From assembly GCF_003205575.1 (NCBI RefSeq), contig NZ_PYBW01000033.1:1-32368 (forward strand): 32,368 bases of DNA, given 5' to 3'. Source of the DNA: Streptomyces tateyamensis. GTDB lineage: Bacteria > Actinomycetota > Actinomycetes > Streptomycetales > Streptomycetaceae. Shown piece by piece: positions 9,033 through 17,369 of this stretch (positions are counted from its first letter, which is position 1; every line of letters begins with the position of its first letter). The translations under genes and the position numbers were made by a program. The notes below the pieces were generated by a model. The model saw nothing but the letters and a program-made list of their open reading frames with translations, searched no databases and was not told the DNA's origin.

Positions 9033-9067
9033 CCGGGCGCTCCCGCTTCGGTCTGCGGGACTCCCGG
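9033..9067 (-). ncRNA. rpsO-pnp intergenic hairpin (pnp leader structure)
   Basis: CCGGG and TCCCGC on one side pair with GCGGGA and CCCGG on the other, giving 11 base pairs with a 3/2 internal loop and an eight-base apical loop. In Streptomyces the rpsO-pnp intergenic hairpin is a known RNase III target, and a conserved structured element called Actino-pnp has been described in pnp 5' regions of actinobacteria. This hairpin may be that element, but I cannot check the consensus here. A perfect 12-base palindrome, CTTCGATCGAAG, lies next to it at 9018-9029. Confidence 0.5.
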
Positions 9068-9257
9068 CGGCCACTACCGAGGACCGGCGCCTCGCGGCGG
9101 TCCGGCCTGGCGGCGGCTCTACCCGCGCTGCGGACGGTTCGTCCGCCCGGCGCACGGGCGCTCCTCCTGGATGCGGGCGGCTTCCGTTTGAAGCCTGGAG
9201 CCCGCTGCTGGTTGTGGTGCGTCTGGGTGCGGCGCTGGTTGGCGCCACCACCCGGCA

Positions 9258-9271
9258 TGCCCACAACCCTA
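9258..9271 (-). promoter_or_regulatory. possible internal pnp promoter (-10 only)
   Basis: TAGGGT on the minus strand at 9266-9271 resembles a streptomycete -10 box, but no TTGACA-like -35 lies 17 or 18 bases upstream. A start of transcription here would fall at about 9258-9260, upstream of the intergenic hairpin. Separate pnp promoters in this interval are known in S. coelicolor. The rest of the 8938-9334 gap shows no convincing gene. Confidence 0.3.
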
Positions 9272-9334
9272 CGGTGCGAATCTCGGCCACCTCGGGAGGC
9301 GAACCGGGAATGTACTGCGGTCGGGTAAGCGCGA

Positions 9335-9364
9335 GGGGCGGCTCCCCTGAAGGGGAGCCGCCCC
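9335..9364 (-). terminator. terminator or attenuator after rpsO
   Basis: GGGGCGGCTCCCC and GGGGAGCCGCCCC form a perfect 13-base-pair stem with the tetraloop TGAA, beginning 10 bases after the rpsO stop codon. It can end rpsO transcription while letting some polymerase continue into pnp. Confidence 0.85.
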
Positions 9365-9374
9365 AGGGGCGCTG

Positions 9375-9665
9375 CTAGCGGATGCCGCCGGCGGCACCGC
9401 GACGGATGCCCAGGCGGTCGACGAGCGCACGGAAGCGCTCGATGTCCTTCTTGGCCAGGTACTGCAGCAGACGACGGCGCTGACCGACCAGGATCAGCAG
9501 GCCACGACGGCTGTGGTGGTCGTGCTTGTGGAACTTCAGGTGCTCGGTCAGGTCCGAGATGCGGCGGGAGAGCATGGCCACCTGAACCTCGGGGGAGCCG
9601 GTGTCGCCCTCCTTCTGGCCGAACTCGGCGATGATCTGCTTCTTGACGTCGGCAGCGAGAGCCAC
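9375..9665 (-). CDS. rpsO: 30S ribosomal protein S15
   Basis: The 96-residue protein binds the central domain of 16S rRNA early in small-subunit assembly. It has the S15 hallmarks: [35 protein letters not shown], and [15 protein letters not shown]. The start is GTG at 9663-9665 with AAGGAG five bases upstream. The C-terminal [10 protein letters not shown] tail is slightly longer than in E. coli S15. It heads the rpsO-pnp unit; the promoter must lie in the 129 bases up to the eccD stop, but I could not assign its boxes with confidence. Confidence 0.97.
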   Translation of the reverse strand: MALAADVKKQIIAEFGQKEGDTGSPEVQVAMLSRRISDLTEHLKFHKHDHHSRRGLLILVGQRRRLLQYLAKKDIERFRALVDRLGIRRGAAGGIR

Positions 9666-9794
9666 GCGAACTCCTTCGGGGTTTCCGAGCGTCCCTGGTT
9701 TACGGCACAGGAAGCTTCCACTACTCGGACAGCCAAGGGTACCAGCCGGTTCCTGCCGGGCCGACCGGGATTTCCCGGGCCCGTCAAGGGGTGC

Positions 9795-11252
9795 TCAGCC
9801 GGTGGTGCCGCGGACCCGGGCGTAGACGTCCAGGACGCCCAGCGCCAGCGGGACCAGCGACATCAGCAGCAGGCTGTCCACCAGGTCCAGCACCCGGCCC
9901 CAGAACGGCGAGACGCCCAGCCGCGGCACCACCAGCGCGATGGCGGTGAGCAGTGCGGCGCCGGCCGCGACCGAACCGGCCAGCCAGAGCGTGCGCAGGT
10001 CGACCGCGGTGCTGCCGGCGGCCTCGACGATGAACAGCGGGGTGTGCAGCGACAGGCCCACGATCAGCAGGGCCAGGCCCAGCAGGCCGGCCACGGTCAG
10101 GCTGAACACCTGCGCGGTGTAGCGGAACAGCCGGGCCCGCAGCATGGTCGACACGCCGAGGGCCAGCGCCAGCAGCTGGGTGAAGACGGCGTCGGTGAAG
10201 CCCAGCACGGCGCAGCTGCCGACGATCACCGCAGCTGCTCCGCCGACCAGGCCGACCAGCACCTCGTGGCCACGCCGGGCCTGGTGGGCGATCCGCTCGT
10301 ACTGCACCGCCTCGGCCCGGGTCTGCTCCTCGCCGAGCCGGCCGGAGCGGGTGCGGGTCTGGCCGGGGGCGCTGTACCCGACCGGCAGCCGGGCGAACCG
10401 GGCCGACAGTGCGGGCAGGAAGCCGATCGAGGCGAGCGCGGCCACCCCGGCCACCGCGGCGATGTGGCCGGCGGGGGTGGCGGGCAGCAGCACCGCGCCG
10501 AAGGTGGCCAGGGTGCCGGCGGTGCCGAGCACCGCGGCGCCCACGAAGACCGAGTCCCGCTCCGGCAGCAGCCCGACCAGCAGCACCGAGACCACCAGCA
10601 CCGACACGCAGCCGACCAGGAACTGCAGTCGGCCCGGGCCGGCCCCGGCATGCGCCACCGCGATCACGCCGGTGCCGGCGATCAACGCGTGCGGCAGCGC
10701 GCCGACGCCCAGCGCCAGGGCGGCGGCGTGGTCCTGGTAGACCCGGGCGCGCACCCCGGCGAAGCCGACCAGCACCACCGCGGTGACGCCGGCCAGCACG
10801 CCGGGCAGGCCGTGCATGTCGTGGCGCAGGTCGGCGAACCAGAGCGCGAAGCCGAGCAGCACGATCAGCACGGCGGCGCCGACCAGGCCGAAGGCCCGCA
10901 TCAGGTCCGGGCTCCAGAACCGGCGGTCGGCCTCGACCGCGCTGGCGATCGCGTCGGCGACGTCGTCGTAGACGGCCGGCGGCAGCGACTCGGCGAACGG
11001 ACGCAGGCTCAGCAGGTCGCCGTCGCGCACCTGCTGGGCGTTGAGCGGCAGGCCGCTGTCCAGCACGGTGCCGTCCCGGCGGACCAGGTGGAAGCCGGTG
11101 GGGGCGCCCTCGCCCTGGGTCTGGCCGGACAGCCGCAGCACCTCGGGGTAGATGTCCGCAAGCGGGACGTCCTCCGGCAGCGCCACGTCGATCCGGCTGT
11201 CCGGCGCCACCACGGTGACCCGGCAGAAGCCGGTCGCTGCATTGGTACTCAA
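9795..11252 (-). CDS. eccD: type VII secretion integral membrane protein EccD
   Basis: The 485-residue protein is the main membrane-spanning subunit of the ESX/T7SSa translocase. It starts with a ubiquitin-like cytoplasmic domain (CRVTVVAPDSRIDVALPEDV, then a GTVLDSGLPL and GDLLSLRP region) and a linker. About eleven hydrophobic helices follow. The central part between helix groups carries the charged GQTRTRSGRLGEEQTRAEA stretch. TTG at 11250-11252 is favoured because GGGGGAG lies six bases upstream. A GTG 36 bases earlier (11286-11288) has no room for a ribosome binding site and overlaps a -10-like box. It is divergent from eccC, so the two core components probably share a control region. 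Confidence 0.9.
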   Translation of the reverse strand: MSTNAATGFCRVTVVAPDSRIDVALPEDVPLADIYPEVLRLSGQTQGEGAPTGFHLVRRDGTVLDSGLPLNAQQVRDGDLLSLRPFAESLPPAVYDDVADAIASAVEADRRFWSPDLMRAFGLVGAAVLIVLLGFALWFADLRHDMHGLPGVLAGVTAVVLVGFAGVRARVYQDHAAALALGVGALPHALIAGTGVIAVAHAGAGPGRLQFLVGCVSVLVVSVLLVGLLPERDSVFVGAAVLGTAGTLATFGAVLLPATPAGHIAAVAGVAALASIGFLPALSARFARLPVGYSAPGQTRTRSGRLGEEQTRAEAVQYERIAHQARRGHEVLVGLVGGAAAVIVGSCAVLGFTDAVFTQLLALALGVSTMLRARLFRYTAQVFSLTVAGLLGLALLIVGLSLHTPLFIVEAAGSTAVDLRTLWLAGSVAAGAALLTAIALVVPRLGVSPFWGRVLDLVDSLLLMSLVPLALGVLDVYARVRGTTG

Positions 11253-11412
11253 CGGTGCTCCCCCTGACTGCTGTTGGTGCTGCGTCACCCTACCGTCCGC
11301 CCGTCTGCGCCGACCGGGGGTGCCCTGGGTAGGATCGCCCGGTCGGCGACGGGGGCGAGGCAGTCACAGGGGCGCCACCTGCGCGATGCGACCGGTCAGT
11401 CGAGGGCGGTAG
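11253..11412. promoter_or_regulatory. divergent eccD/eccC control region
   Basis: The 160-base gap between the divergent starts holds two -10-like boxes: TAGGGT on the minus strand at 11287-11292 toward eccD and TAGGAT on the plus strand at 11330-11335 toward eccC. Neither has a clear -35 box. They are 37 bases apart, so binding of one regulator could affect both units. Confidence 0.35.
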
Positions 11413-14400
11413 ATGAGTGTCGTAACGGTCAAGCGTCCGGCCCGGGTCTATCCGCCCGCGGTGCCGGAGGAGCCGGTGGAGCTGGCCTCCCCGCCCGAGC
11501 TGGCCCGCGGCGGCGGTGACGACTGGATGATGAGCCTGCTGCCGATGCTGGGCATGGGCGGCTCGGCGGCCTTCTTCTTCATGCCGGGCGCGGCGCCGAT
11601 GATGAAGGTCATGGGCGTGCTGATGCTGGCCTCCACGGCCGGCATGGGCGTGGCCCAGGTGGTGCGGGCCCGCAAGGGCGGCGGCACCGGCCTGGCCGAC
11701 GAGCGCCGCGACTACCTGAAGTACCTGCAGCAGATGCGCCGTCAGGTCCGGCGCACCGCCGAGCGCCAGCGCGGTGCGCAGCTCTACCTGCACCCGGAGC
11801 CGGACCAGCTCTGGTCGATCGTGGCCGAGGGCCGCCGGCTGTGGGAGCGCCGCCCCAGCGACCCGGACTTCGCCCAGATCCGGCTGGGCCGCGGCCCGCA
11901 GCAGCTGAGCACCCCGCTGGTGGCACCGCAGACCGCGCCGATGGACGAGCTGGAGCCGCTCTCGGCGGACGCCATGCGCTCCTTCCTGCAGGCCCACGGC
12001 ACGCTGGCGGACCTGCCGCTGGCGGTCTCGCTGCGCGCCTTCTACCACCTCACGGTCTGCGGCGACCCGGACACCGTGTACGGCACGGTGCGTGCCATGA
12101 TCGCCCAACTGACCACCCTGCACTCCCCCGACGACCTGCTGGTCGCGGTGGCCGCCGCGCCCGGTGCGCTGGAGGAGTGGGAGTGGATGAAGTGGCTGCC
12201 GCACAGCCAGCACCGCAAGCAGAACGACGGCGCGGGCTCGCGCCGGCTGATCGCGGCCGGCCTGGGCGAGCTGGAGCAGCTGCTGGCCGACGAGCTGGCG
12301 GGCCGGCCGCGGTTCGTCCGCGACGCCCAGCCGACCGCGGACCAGCCGCACCTGGTGGTGGTGCTGGACGGGGCCTCGGTGCCGCACGACTCGGTGCTGG
12401 CGGGGTTGGAGGGCGTGCACGGGGTGACCGTGATCGAGGTGGTGCCGGGCGAGCTGGACGAGCCGACCGGGCACCTGCTGGTCACCGTCTCGCCGACCGA
12501 GCTGCTGCTGCAGTCCGCCTCCGGCGCCTCCTACTCCGGTGCCCCCGACACGCTGACCGCCTGGCAGTCCGAGGCGCTGGCCCGCCAGCTGGCCCCGTAC
12601 CGGATCTCGGCCGGCGGCGACGACGAGCCACTGCTGTCCAACCTGGACTTCACCGACCTGATGGGCGTGGGCGACGCCGGCTCGGTGGACGTCGCGCGCA
12701 CCTGGCGCCCGCGGGCCCAGCACGAGAAGCTGCGGGTGCCGATCGGGGTGGGCGCGGGCGGCGAGCTGGTCCACCTGGACATCAAGGAGGCCGCGCTGGA
12801 GGGCATGGGCCCGCACGGACTGTGCGTCGGCGCGACCGGTTCGGGCAAGTCGGAGCTGCTGCGCACGCTGGTGCTGGGCCTGGCGATGACCCACTCCTCC
12901 GAGACCCTCAACTTCGTGCTCGCCGACTTCAAGGGCGGGGCGACCTTCGCTGGCATGGCGGACATGCCGCACACCTCCGCGGTGATCACCAACCTGGAGG
13001 GCGAGCTCACCCTGGTCGACCGGATGCGCGACGCGATCGAGGGCGAGCTGAACCGCCGTCAGGAGCTGCTGCGGTCGGCCGGCAACTACGCCAACCTCAA
13101 CGAGTACGAGCGGGCCCGGGCGGCCGGCGCGGCGCTGGACCCGCTGCCCTCGCTGGTACTGATCATCGACGAGTTCTCCGAGCTGCTCACCGCCAAGCCG
13201 GACTTCATCGACATGTTCATCCAGATCGGCCGGATCGGCCGGTCGCTGGGCGTGCACCTGCTGCTGGCCTCGCAGCGCCTGGAGGAGGGCAAGCTGCGCG
13301 GACTGGACACCTTCCTCTCCTACCGGATCGGTCTGCGCACCTTCTCGGCCGCCGAGTCGCGGGCCGCGATCGGCGTGCCCGACGCCTACCACCTGCCGCC
13401 GGTGCCGGGCGTCGGCTACCTGAAGTTCGGCACCGACGTGATGGACCGGTTCAAGGCGGCCTACGTCTCCGGGCCGTACCGGGCGCCGGGCCAGCAGCGC
13501 ACCAGCGGCCGGGTGGCCGGTGTGCAGCCGGTGCTGTTCACCGCAGCCGAGGTACCGGTGCTGGAGCTGCCGCCGGCCCAGCTGGAGCCGGAGCCGGAGC
13601 AGTTGGACGACGCGCTGGCGGACACCGTGCTGGACGTGATCGTGCAGCGGATGGCCGGGCAGGGTCCGGCCGCGCACCAGGTCTGGCTGCCGCCGCTGGA
13701 TCTGCCGCCGAGCCTGGACCAGTTGCTGCCGCCGCTGCAGGCCACCGCCGAGCGCGGGCTGACCTCGCCGGAGTTCGGGGCGCTGGGCCGGCTGGTGGTG
13801 CCGGTCGGGATCGTGGACCGGCCGCGCGAGCAGCGCCGCGACGTGCTCTACCAGGACTACTCGGGCGCGGCCGGCCACGGCCTGGTGGTCGGCGGTCCGC
13901 GGTCGGGCAAGTCGACGCTGATCCGCACCATGGTGGCCGGCTTCGGCCTGACCCATACCGCGGCCGAGGCGCAGTTCTACCTGCTGGACTTCGGTGGCGG
14001 CGGCTTCCAGTCGCTGCAGGAGCTGCCGCACGTGGGCGGGGTGGCGGGCCGGCTGGACCTGGACAAGGTGCGCCGCACGGTCAGTGAGGTGCACGGGGTG
14101 CTGAACCGGCGCGAGGAGCTGTTCCGGGCCACCGGGATCGACTCGATCGCCACCTACCGCACCCGCCGGGCGGCCGGACAGCTGCCAGAGGAGCAGTTCG
14201 GCGACGTCTTCCTGGTGATCGACGGCTGGCTCACCTTCCGCCAGGAGTTCGAGGCGCTGGAGCCGGTGGTCAACGACATCGCCCAGCGCGGCCTGGGGTA
14301 CGGCGTGCACGTGGTGCTCACCGCGGCCCGCTACGCCGAGGTCCGCCCGGCGCTGAAGGACCTGCTGCAGAACCGCACCGAGCTGCGCCTGGGCGACTCG

Positions 14401-15360
14401 ATGGAGTCGGAGATCGACCGCAAGGTGGCGCAGAACGTGCCGGTGGGCGCGCCCGGGCGCGGGCTGACCGGGGCCAAGCTGCACTTCCTGGCCGCGCTGC
14501 CGCGAGTGGACGGCTCGACCAGCGCGGACGACCTGGTGACCGGGGTGGCCGGTCTGGTGGAGGCGGTGAACGCGGCCTGGAGCGGGCCGCGCGCGCCGCA
14601 GGTGCGGATGCTGCCCGCGGTGCTGGACGGCCACACGCTGCCCAAGGGCTTCGAGCACCCCGGGCGCGGGATCGCGTTCGGGGTGGACGAGGTCGAGATG
14701 GCGCCGGTCTTCGTCAACTTCGAGACCGACCCGCTGTTCATCGTCTTCGGGGAGAGCGAGTCGGGGAAGTCGGCGCTGCTGCGGATGCTGGTCAAGCAGA
14801 TCACCGAGCGGTACACCCCGGACCAGGCCGGCATCGTGGTCGGCGACTACCGGCGCGCGCTGCTGGGCGCGGTGCCGCCGGAGTACCTGGTGGAGTACGC
14901 GGCCGCGCAGCCGGCCATGGCGGCGATCGTGGACATGCTGCGCGGGGCCTGCGCGCGCCGGCTGCCGGGCCCGGACGTGACGGCCGAGCAACTGCGCAAC
15001 CGCAGCTGGTACAGCGGCAAGGACATGTTCGTGGTGGTGGACGACTACGAGCTGGTGGCCACCAGCTCGGGCAACCCGCTGGCGCCGCTGGCCGAGTTCC
15101 TGCCGTTCGCCCGGGACATCGGCCTGCGGGTGATCATCGCGCGCAGCGCCGGCGGGGCCGGGCGCTCGCTGTTCGAGCCGGTGATGCAGCGGATGCGGGA
15201 GCTGGGCGGCCAGGGCGTGCTGCTCTCCGGGCCGCGGGACGAGGGCGCGCTGCTGGGCACCGCCAAGCCGCAGGCGCTGCCGCCGGGCCGGGGGCTGTTC
15301 GTGTCGCGCCGGATCGGCGGCGGTCAGATGGTGCAGACCGGATGGCTGCCGCCGCAGTAG
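11413..15360 (+). CDS. eccC: type VII secretion ATPase EccC (three FtsK/SpoIIIE domains, single chain)
   Basis: The 1315-residue protein powers and recognises ESX substrates at the membrane. Two hydrophobic helices lie at about residues 40-80, followed by a cytoplasmic stalk and three ATPase modules. Walker A motifs are GATGSGKS (473-480), GGPRSGKS (827-834) and GESESGKS (1113-1120). The first module has a full Walker B (LVLIIDEF); the second has VFLVIDGW and the third MFVVVDDY, both without the catalytic Glu. In mycobacterial ESX-1 this protein is split into EccCa and EccCb, whereas here it is one chain. ATG at 11413 has GAGGGCGG upstream. A terminator follows at 15375-15414. Confidence 0.97.
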   Translation: MSVVTVKRPARVYPPAVPEEPVELASPPELARGGGDDWMMSLLPMLGMGGSAAFFFMPGAAPMMKVMGVLMLASTAGMGVAQVVRARKGGGTGLADERRDYLKYLQQMRRQVRRTAERQRGAQLYLHPEPDQLWSIVAEGRRLWERRPSDPDFAQIRLGRGPQQLSTPLVAPQTAPMDELEPLSADAMRSFLQAHGTLADLPLAVSLRAFYHLTVCGDPDTVYGTVRAMIAQLTTLHSPDDLLVAVAAAPGALEEWEWMKWLPHSQHRKQNDGAGSRRLIAAGLGELEQLLADELAGRPRFVRDAQPTADQPHLVVVLDGASVPHDSVLAGLEGVHGVTVIEVVPGELDEPTGHLLVTVSPTELLLQSASGASYSGAPDTLTAWQSEALARQLAPYRISAGGDDEPLLSNLDFTDLMGVGDAGSVDVARTWRPRAQHEKLRVPIGVGAGGELVHLDIKEAALEGMGPHGLCVGATGSGKSELLRTLVLGLAMTHSSETLNFVLADFKGGATFAGMADMPHTSAVITNLEGELTLVDRMRDAIEGELNRRQELLRSAGNYANLNEYERARAAGAALDPLPSLVLIIDEFSELLTAKPDFIDMFIQIGRIGRSLGVHLLLASQRLEEGKLRGLDTFLSYRIGLRTFSAAESRAAIGVPDAYHLPPVPGVGYLKFGTDVMDRFKAAYVSGPYRAPGQQRTSGRVAGVQPVLFTAAEVPVLELPPAQLEPEPEQLDDALADTVLDVIVQRMAGQGPAAHQVWLPPLDLPPSLDQLLPPLQATAERGLTSPEFGALGRLVVPVGIVDRPREQRRDVLYQDYSGAAGHGLVVGGPRSGKSTLIRTMVAGFGLTHTAAEAQFYLLDFGGGGFQSLQELPHVGGVAGRLDLDKVRRTVSEVHGVLNRREELFRATGIDSIATYRTRRAAGQLPEEQFGDVFLVIDGWLTFRQEFEALEPVVNDIAQRGLGYGVHVVLTAARYAEVRPALKDLLQNRTELRLGDSMESEIDRKVAQNVPVGAPGRGLTGAKLHFLAALPRVDGSTSADDLVTGVAGLVEAVNAAWSGPRAPQVRMLPAVLDGHTLPKGFEHPGRGIAFGVDEVEMAPVFVNFETDPLFIVFGESESGKSALLRMLVKQITERYTPDQAGIVVGDYRRALLGAVPPEYLVEYAAAQPAMAAIVDMLRGACARRLPGPDVTAEQLRNRSWYSGKDMFVVVDDYELVATSSGNPLAPLAEFLPFARDIGLRVIIARSAGGAGRSLFEPVMQRMRELGGQGVLLSGPRDEGALLGTAKPQALPPGRGLFVSRRIGGGQMVQTGWLPPQ

Positions 15361-15374
15361 TGACAGTGGGTGAC

Positions 15375-15414
15375 CAGCAGGGGCCGGGTGCGTGCGACGC
15401 ACCCGGCCCTGCTG
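15375..15414 (+). terminator. terminator after eccC
   Basis: CAGCAGGGGCCGGGTGCGT (15375-15393) pairs with ACGCACCCGGCCCTGCTG (15397-15414), with one bulged G and a GCG loop, starting 14 bases after the eccC stop. The stem is long enough to end transcription and to separate eccC from the permease gene. Confidence 0.85.
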
Positions 15415-15550
15415 CTGCGGGTGTCCGCTGGCCGGAATGTTATCGAGCATTTTTCCGGCCGCGGCTGCGGATGTCGTCGCGCCCCCAGGGCCTGGTCAGG
15501 GCCCTCGAGGGCTGATTGCGGGCCTGGGCGAGGGATAGGAAGGGCCGGAT

Positions 15551-15607
15551 TTGACCTTCGATTTCAAGCCAGGCAACGGCCGTTAACCTTCGATTCATCC
15601 TGGCTTG
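15551..15607 (+). promoter_or_regulatory. operator-like repeat cluster upstream of the permease gene
   Basis: Two near-identical segments, TTGACCTTCGATTTCA (15551-15566) and TTAACCTTCGATTCA (15583-15597), lie 32 bases apart, about three helical turns. Superimposed on them are the inverted repeats CAAGCCAGG (15565-15573) and CCTGGCTTG (15599-15607), and a perfect palindrome AACGGCCGTT (15575-15584). Such layering suggests a regulator site. The 15415-15864 gap contains no convincing gene. Confidence 0.5.
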
Positions 15608-15745
15608 GCCAAAGCTAACAGTTCGGACATCCGCCCTCGTGACCGTTCGTGAGCATCGGATTGGATGGTCATGCGTTCCACCGCAACGGATTCCGAAGGC
15701 CGAGCGGCATTGACGCGACCCATACGCCCCCGCACCATTGGCCAC

Positions 15746-15808
15746 TCGGGAGCGACACCGAGCAAACCCCCAGGCGAGACCCCCTCCGGAGGCGATAGCC
15801 GCTCCCGA
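15746..15808 (+). promoter_or_regulatory. structured leader of the permease gene
   Basis: TCGGGAGCG (15746-15754) and CGCTCCCGA (15800-15808) form a 9-base-pair stem enclosing 45 bases. Inside is CCTCCGGAGG (15783-15792 region), a self-complementary segment whose GGAGG could also pair with the CCTCC that lies directly before the ATG. The shape does not match a riboswitch class I can name. It may only be a leader structure. Confidence 0.35.
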
Positions 15809-15864
15809 TCCCCCAGTACCGCACAGGACCGCGCCTCCCGGCGCTGAGCCGATCGGACCTCCCC

Positions 15865-17271
15865 ATGACCGACACGCTTCGCCCGCCCACTGCCGCCCCC
15901 ACGGCAGTGGTCACCAGCACCGAGGCCCCGCGCAAGCTCAACCGCTCGCTGGGCATCGTGGGCGGAACGCTGCTCACGCTCTCCTGCGTGACGCCGGCCT
16001 CCTCGCTCTTCGTCATCGTGCCCACCCTGTTCAACTCGCTGGGCACCGCGACCGCGCTGACCATCGGCATCGGCGCGATCATCTGCGTGGCGGTCGCGTT
16101 CGCCTACTCCGAGCTGGGCACCCTGATCCCCAGCGCGGGCGGCGAGTACGCGATGGTCGGCACGCTGGCCGGGCGGTTCGCCGGCTGGCTGGTCTTCATC
16201 CAGTCGCTGCTGGTCGTGATGATCGTCCCCGCGGTCATCGCCATGGGCACCTCGGCCTACCTGGCCCCGATCGTGCACCTCAACCCCTCGGTCGCCGGCG
16301 CGGGCGTGATGCTCGCCGCCACCGTGGCCGGCCTGCTGGACCTGCGCGCCAACGCCTGGATCACCGGCATCTTCCTGGTGCTGGAGGTGATCGCGGCCGG
16401 CGTGGTCTCCTTCCTCGGCTTCGCGCACAGCCAGCGCGGCGCCGGCTCGCTGGTGCACGGCGTGGTGGCCGACACCAGCGGTGCCACCAGCGGCGTGGGC
16501 CTGACCGCGATGATGGCCGCGATGGGCACCGCGCTCTTCGTCACCCAGGGCTTCTCCACCGCGATCTACCTCTCCGAGGAGCTGGAGAACCCGCGCAAGA
16601 ACGTGGCCCGCACCGTGCTGTGGACGCTGGGCCTGTCCGCTGTGGTGATCATGGTTCCGACCATCGCCATCACCCTGGGCGCCCCCGACGTGGCCAGCCT
16701 GACCGGCGGCGACATCTCCTCGATGGTGACCGGCTGGAGCAACTCGGCGGTCGGCACCTTCATCAGCCTGTGCATCGCGCTGGCGATCATCAACGCCGGC
16801 ATCGTCATGGTGATCCAGAACTCCCGGGTGCTCTTCGCCTCGGGCCGCGACAAGGCCTGGCCGGAGCCGGTCAACAAGGCCTTCGGCACGCTGAACCGGT
16901 TCAACGCCCCGTGGATCTCCACCCTGGCGGTCGGCGTGCCCGGCGCGGCGCTGTGCTTCGTCCCGCTCACCCAGCTGACCAACATCACCGGCGTCTCGGT
17001 CGCCGCGCTCTACCTGCTGGTCGCCGTCGCCGCGCTGTTCTCCCGCCGCGGCGCCCACAAGGACGCCCCCGCCTGGCGCCAGCCGCTGTGGCCGGTGCTG
17101 CCCGCGCTGCTGGTCGTCGCGCTGCTCTACGTACTGACGCAGCTGGACACCACCGCGCTGATCTGGACCGGCGCGATCACCGCCGTCGCCTCGCTCTACT
17201 GGGTCCTGTACCTGCGCCCGCGCCAGGAGAGCCGCTGGGTGATCACCCTGCCCGAGGACGAGCGCGCCTGA
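15865..17271 (+). CDS. APC-family amino acid/polyamine permease
   Basis: The 468-residue membrane protein has about twelve hydrophobic helices and the marks of the amino acid-polyamine-organocation superfamily: the unwound first helix region GGTLLTLSCVTPASSL, the PSAGGEYAMV stretch after helix 2, and the YLSEELENPRKNVAR cytoplasmic loop. The substrate cannot be told from sequence. ATG at 15865 has CCTCCCC rather than a ribosome binding site in front of it. A perfect hairpin (CACTGCCG, CCCCCA loop, CGGCAGTG) at 15888-15909 lies inside the first codons, and a GTG at 15907 is an alternative start. It sits between eccC and mycP, yet terminators flank it on both sides, so it is probably a separate unit and not a secretion component. 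Confidence 0.88.
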   Translation: MTDTLRPPTAAPTAVVTSTEAPRKLNRSLGIVGGTLLTLSCVTPASSLFVIVPTLFNSLGTATALTIGIGAIICVAVAFAYSELGTLIPSAGGEYAMVGTLAGRFAGWLVFIQSLLVVMIVPAVIAMGTSAYLAPIVHLNPSVAGAGVMLAATVAGLLDLRANAWITGIFLVLEVIAAGVVSFLGFAHSQRGAGSLVHGVVADTSGATSGVGLTAMMAAMGTALFVTQGFSTAIYLSEELENPRKNVARTVLWTLGLSAVVIMVPTIAITLGAPDVASLTGGDISSMVTGWSNSAVGTFISLCIALAIINAGIVMVIQNSRVLFASGRDKAWPEPVNKAFGTLNRFNAPWISTLAVGVPGAALCFVPLTQLTNITGVSVAALYLLVAVAALFSRRGAHKDAPAWRQPLWPVLPALLVVALLYVLTQLDTTALIWTGAITAVASLYWVLYLRPRQESRWVITLPEDERA

Positions 17272-17280
17272 CCCCCGTGC

Positions 17281-17322
17281 CGAACGGCCCGGACACCCAC
17301 TGGGGAGTGTCCGGGCCGTTCG
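17281..17322. terminator. bidirectional terminator between permease and mycP
   Basis: CGAACGGCCCGGACAC (17281-17296) and GTGTCCGGGCCGTTCG (17307-17322) form a perfect 16-base-pair stem with a ten-base loop. It lies nine bases after the permease stop and 48 bases beyond the end of the convergent mycP, so it can serve both. Confidence 0.9.
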
Positions 17323-17369
17323 GTTTCCTGCTGGCGGGCCGCGTTCGGTCTCCGCCGCCGCGTCAGCGC

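Noticed and set aside
11290..15450. 1386-codon open frame on the minus strand opposite eccC
   Set aside because: It is a frame shadow of eccC caused by G/C bias at third positions; residues are His/Gln/Arg/Gly-rich without any domain, and eccC itself is certain.
15746..15808. Known riboswitch upstream of the permease
   Set aside because: I compared it in mind with ydaO, glycine, guanidine and glutamine classes, and none of their conserved cores is visible.
15665..15847. 60-codon open frame just before the permease gene
   Set aside because: No ribosome binding site, residues rich in Ser/Arg/Pro/Thr without pattern, and it runs through the leader stem.
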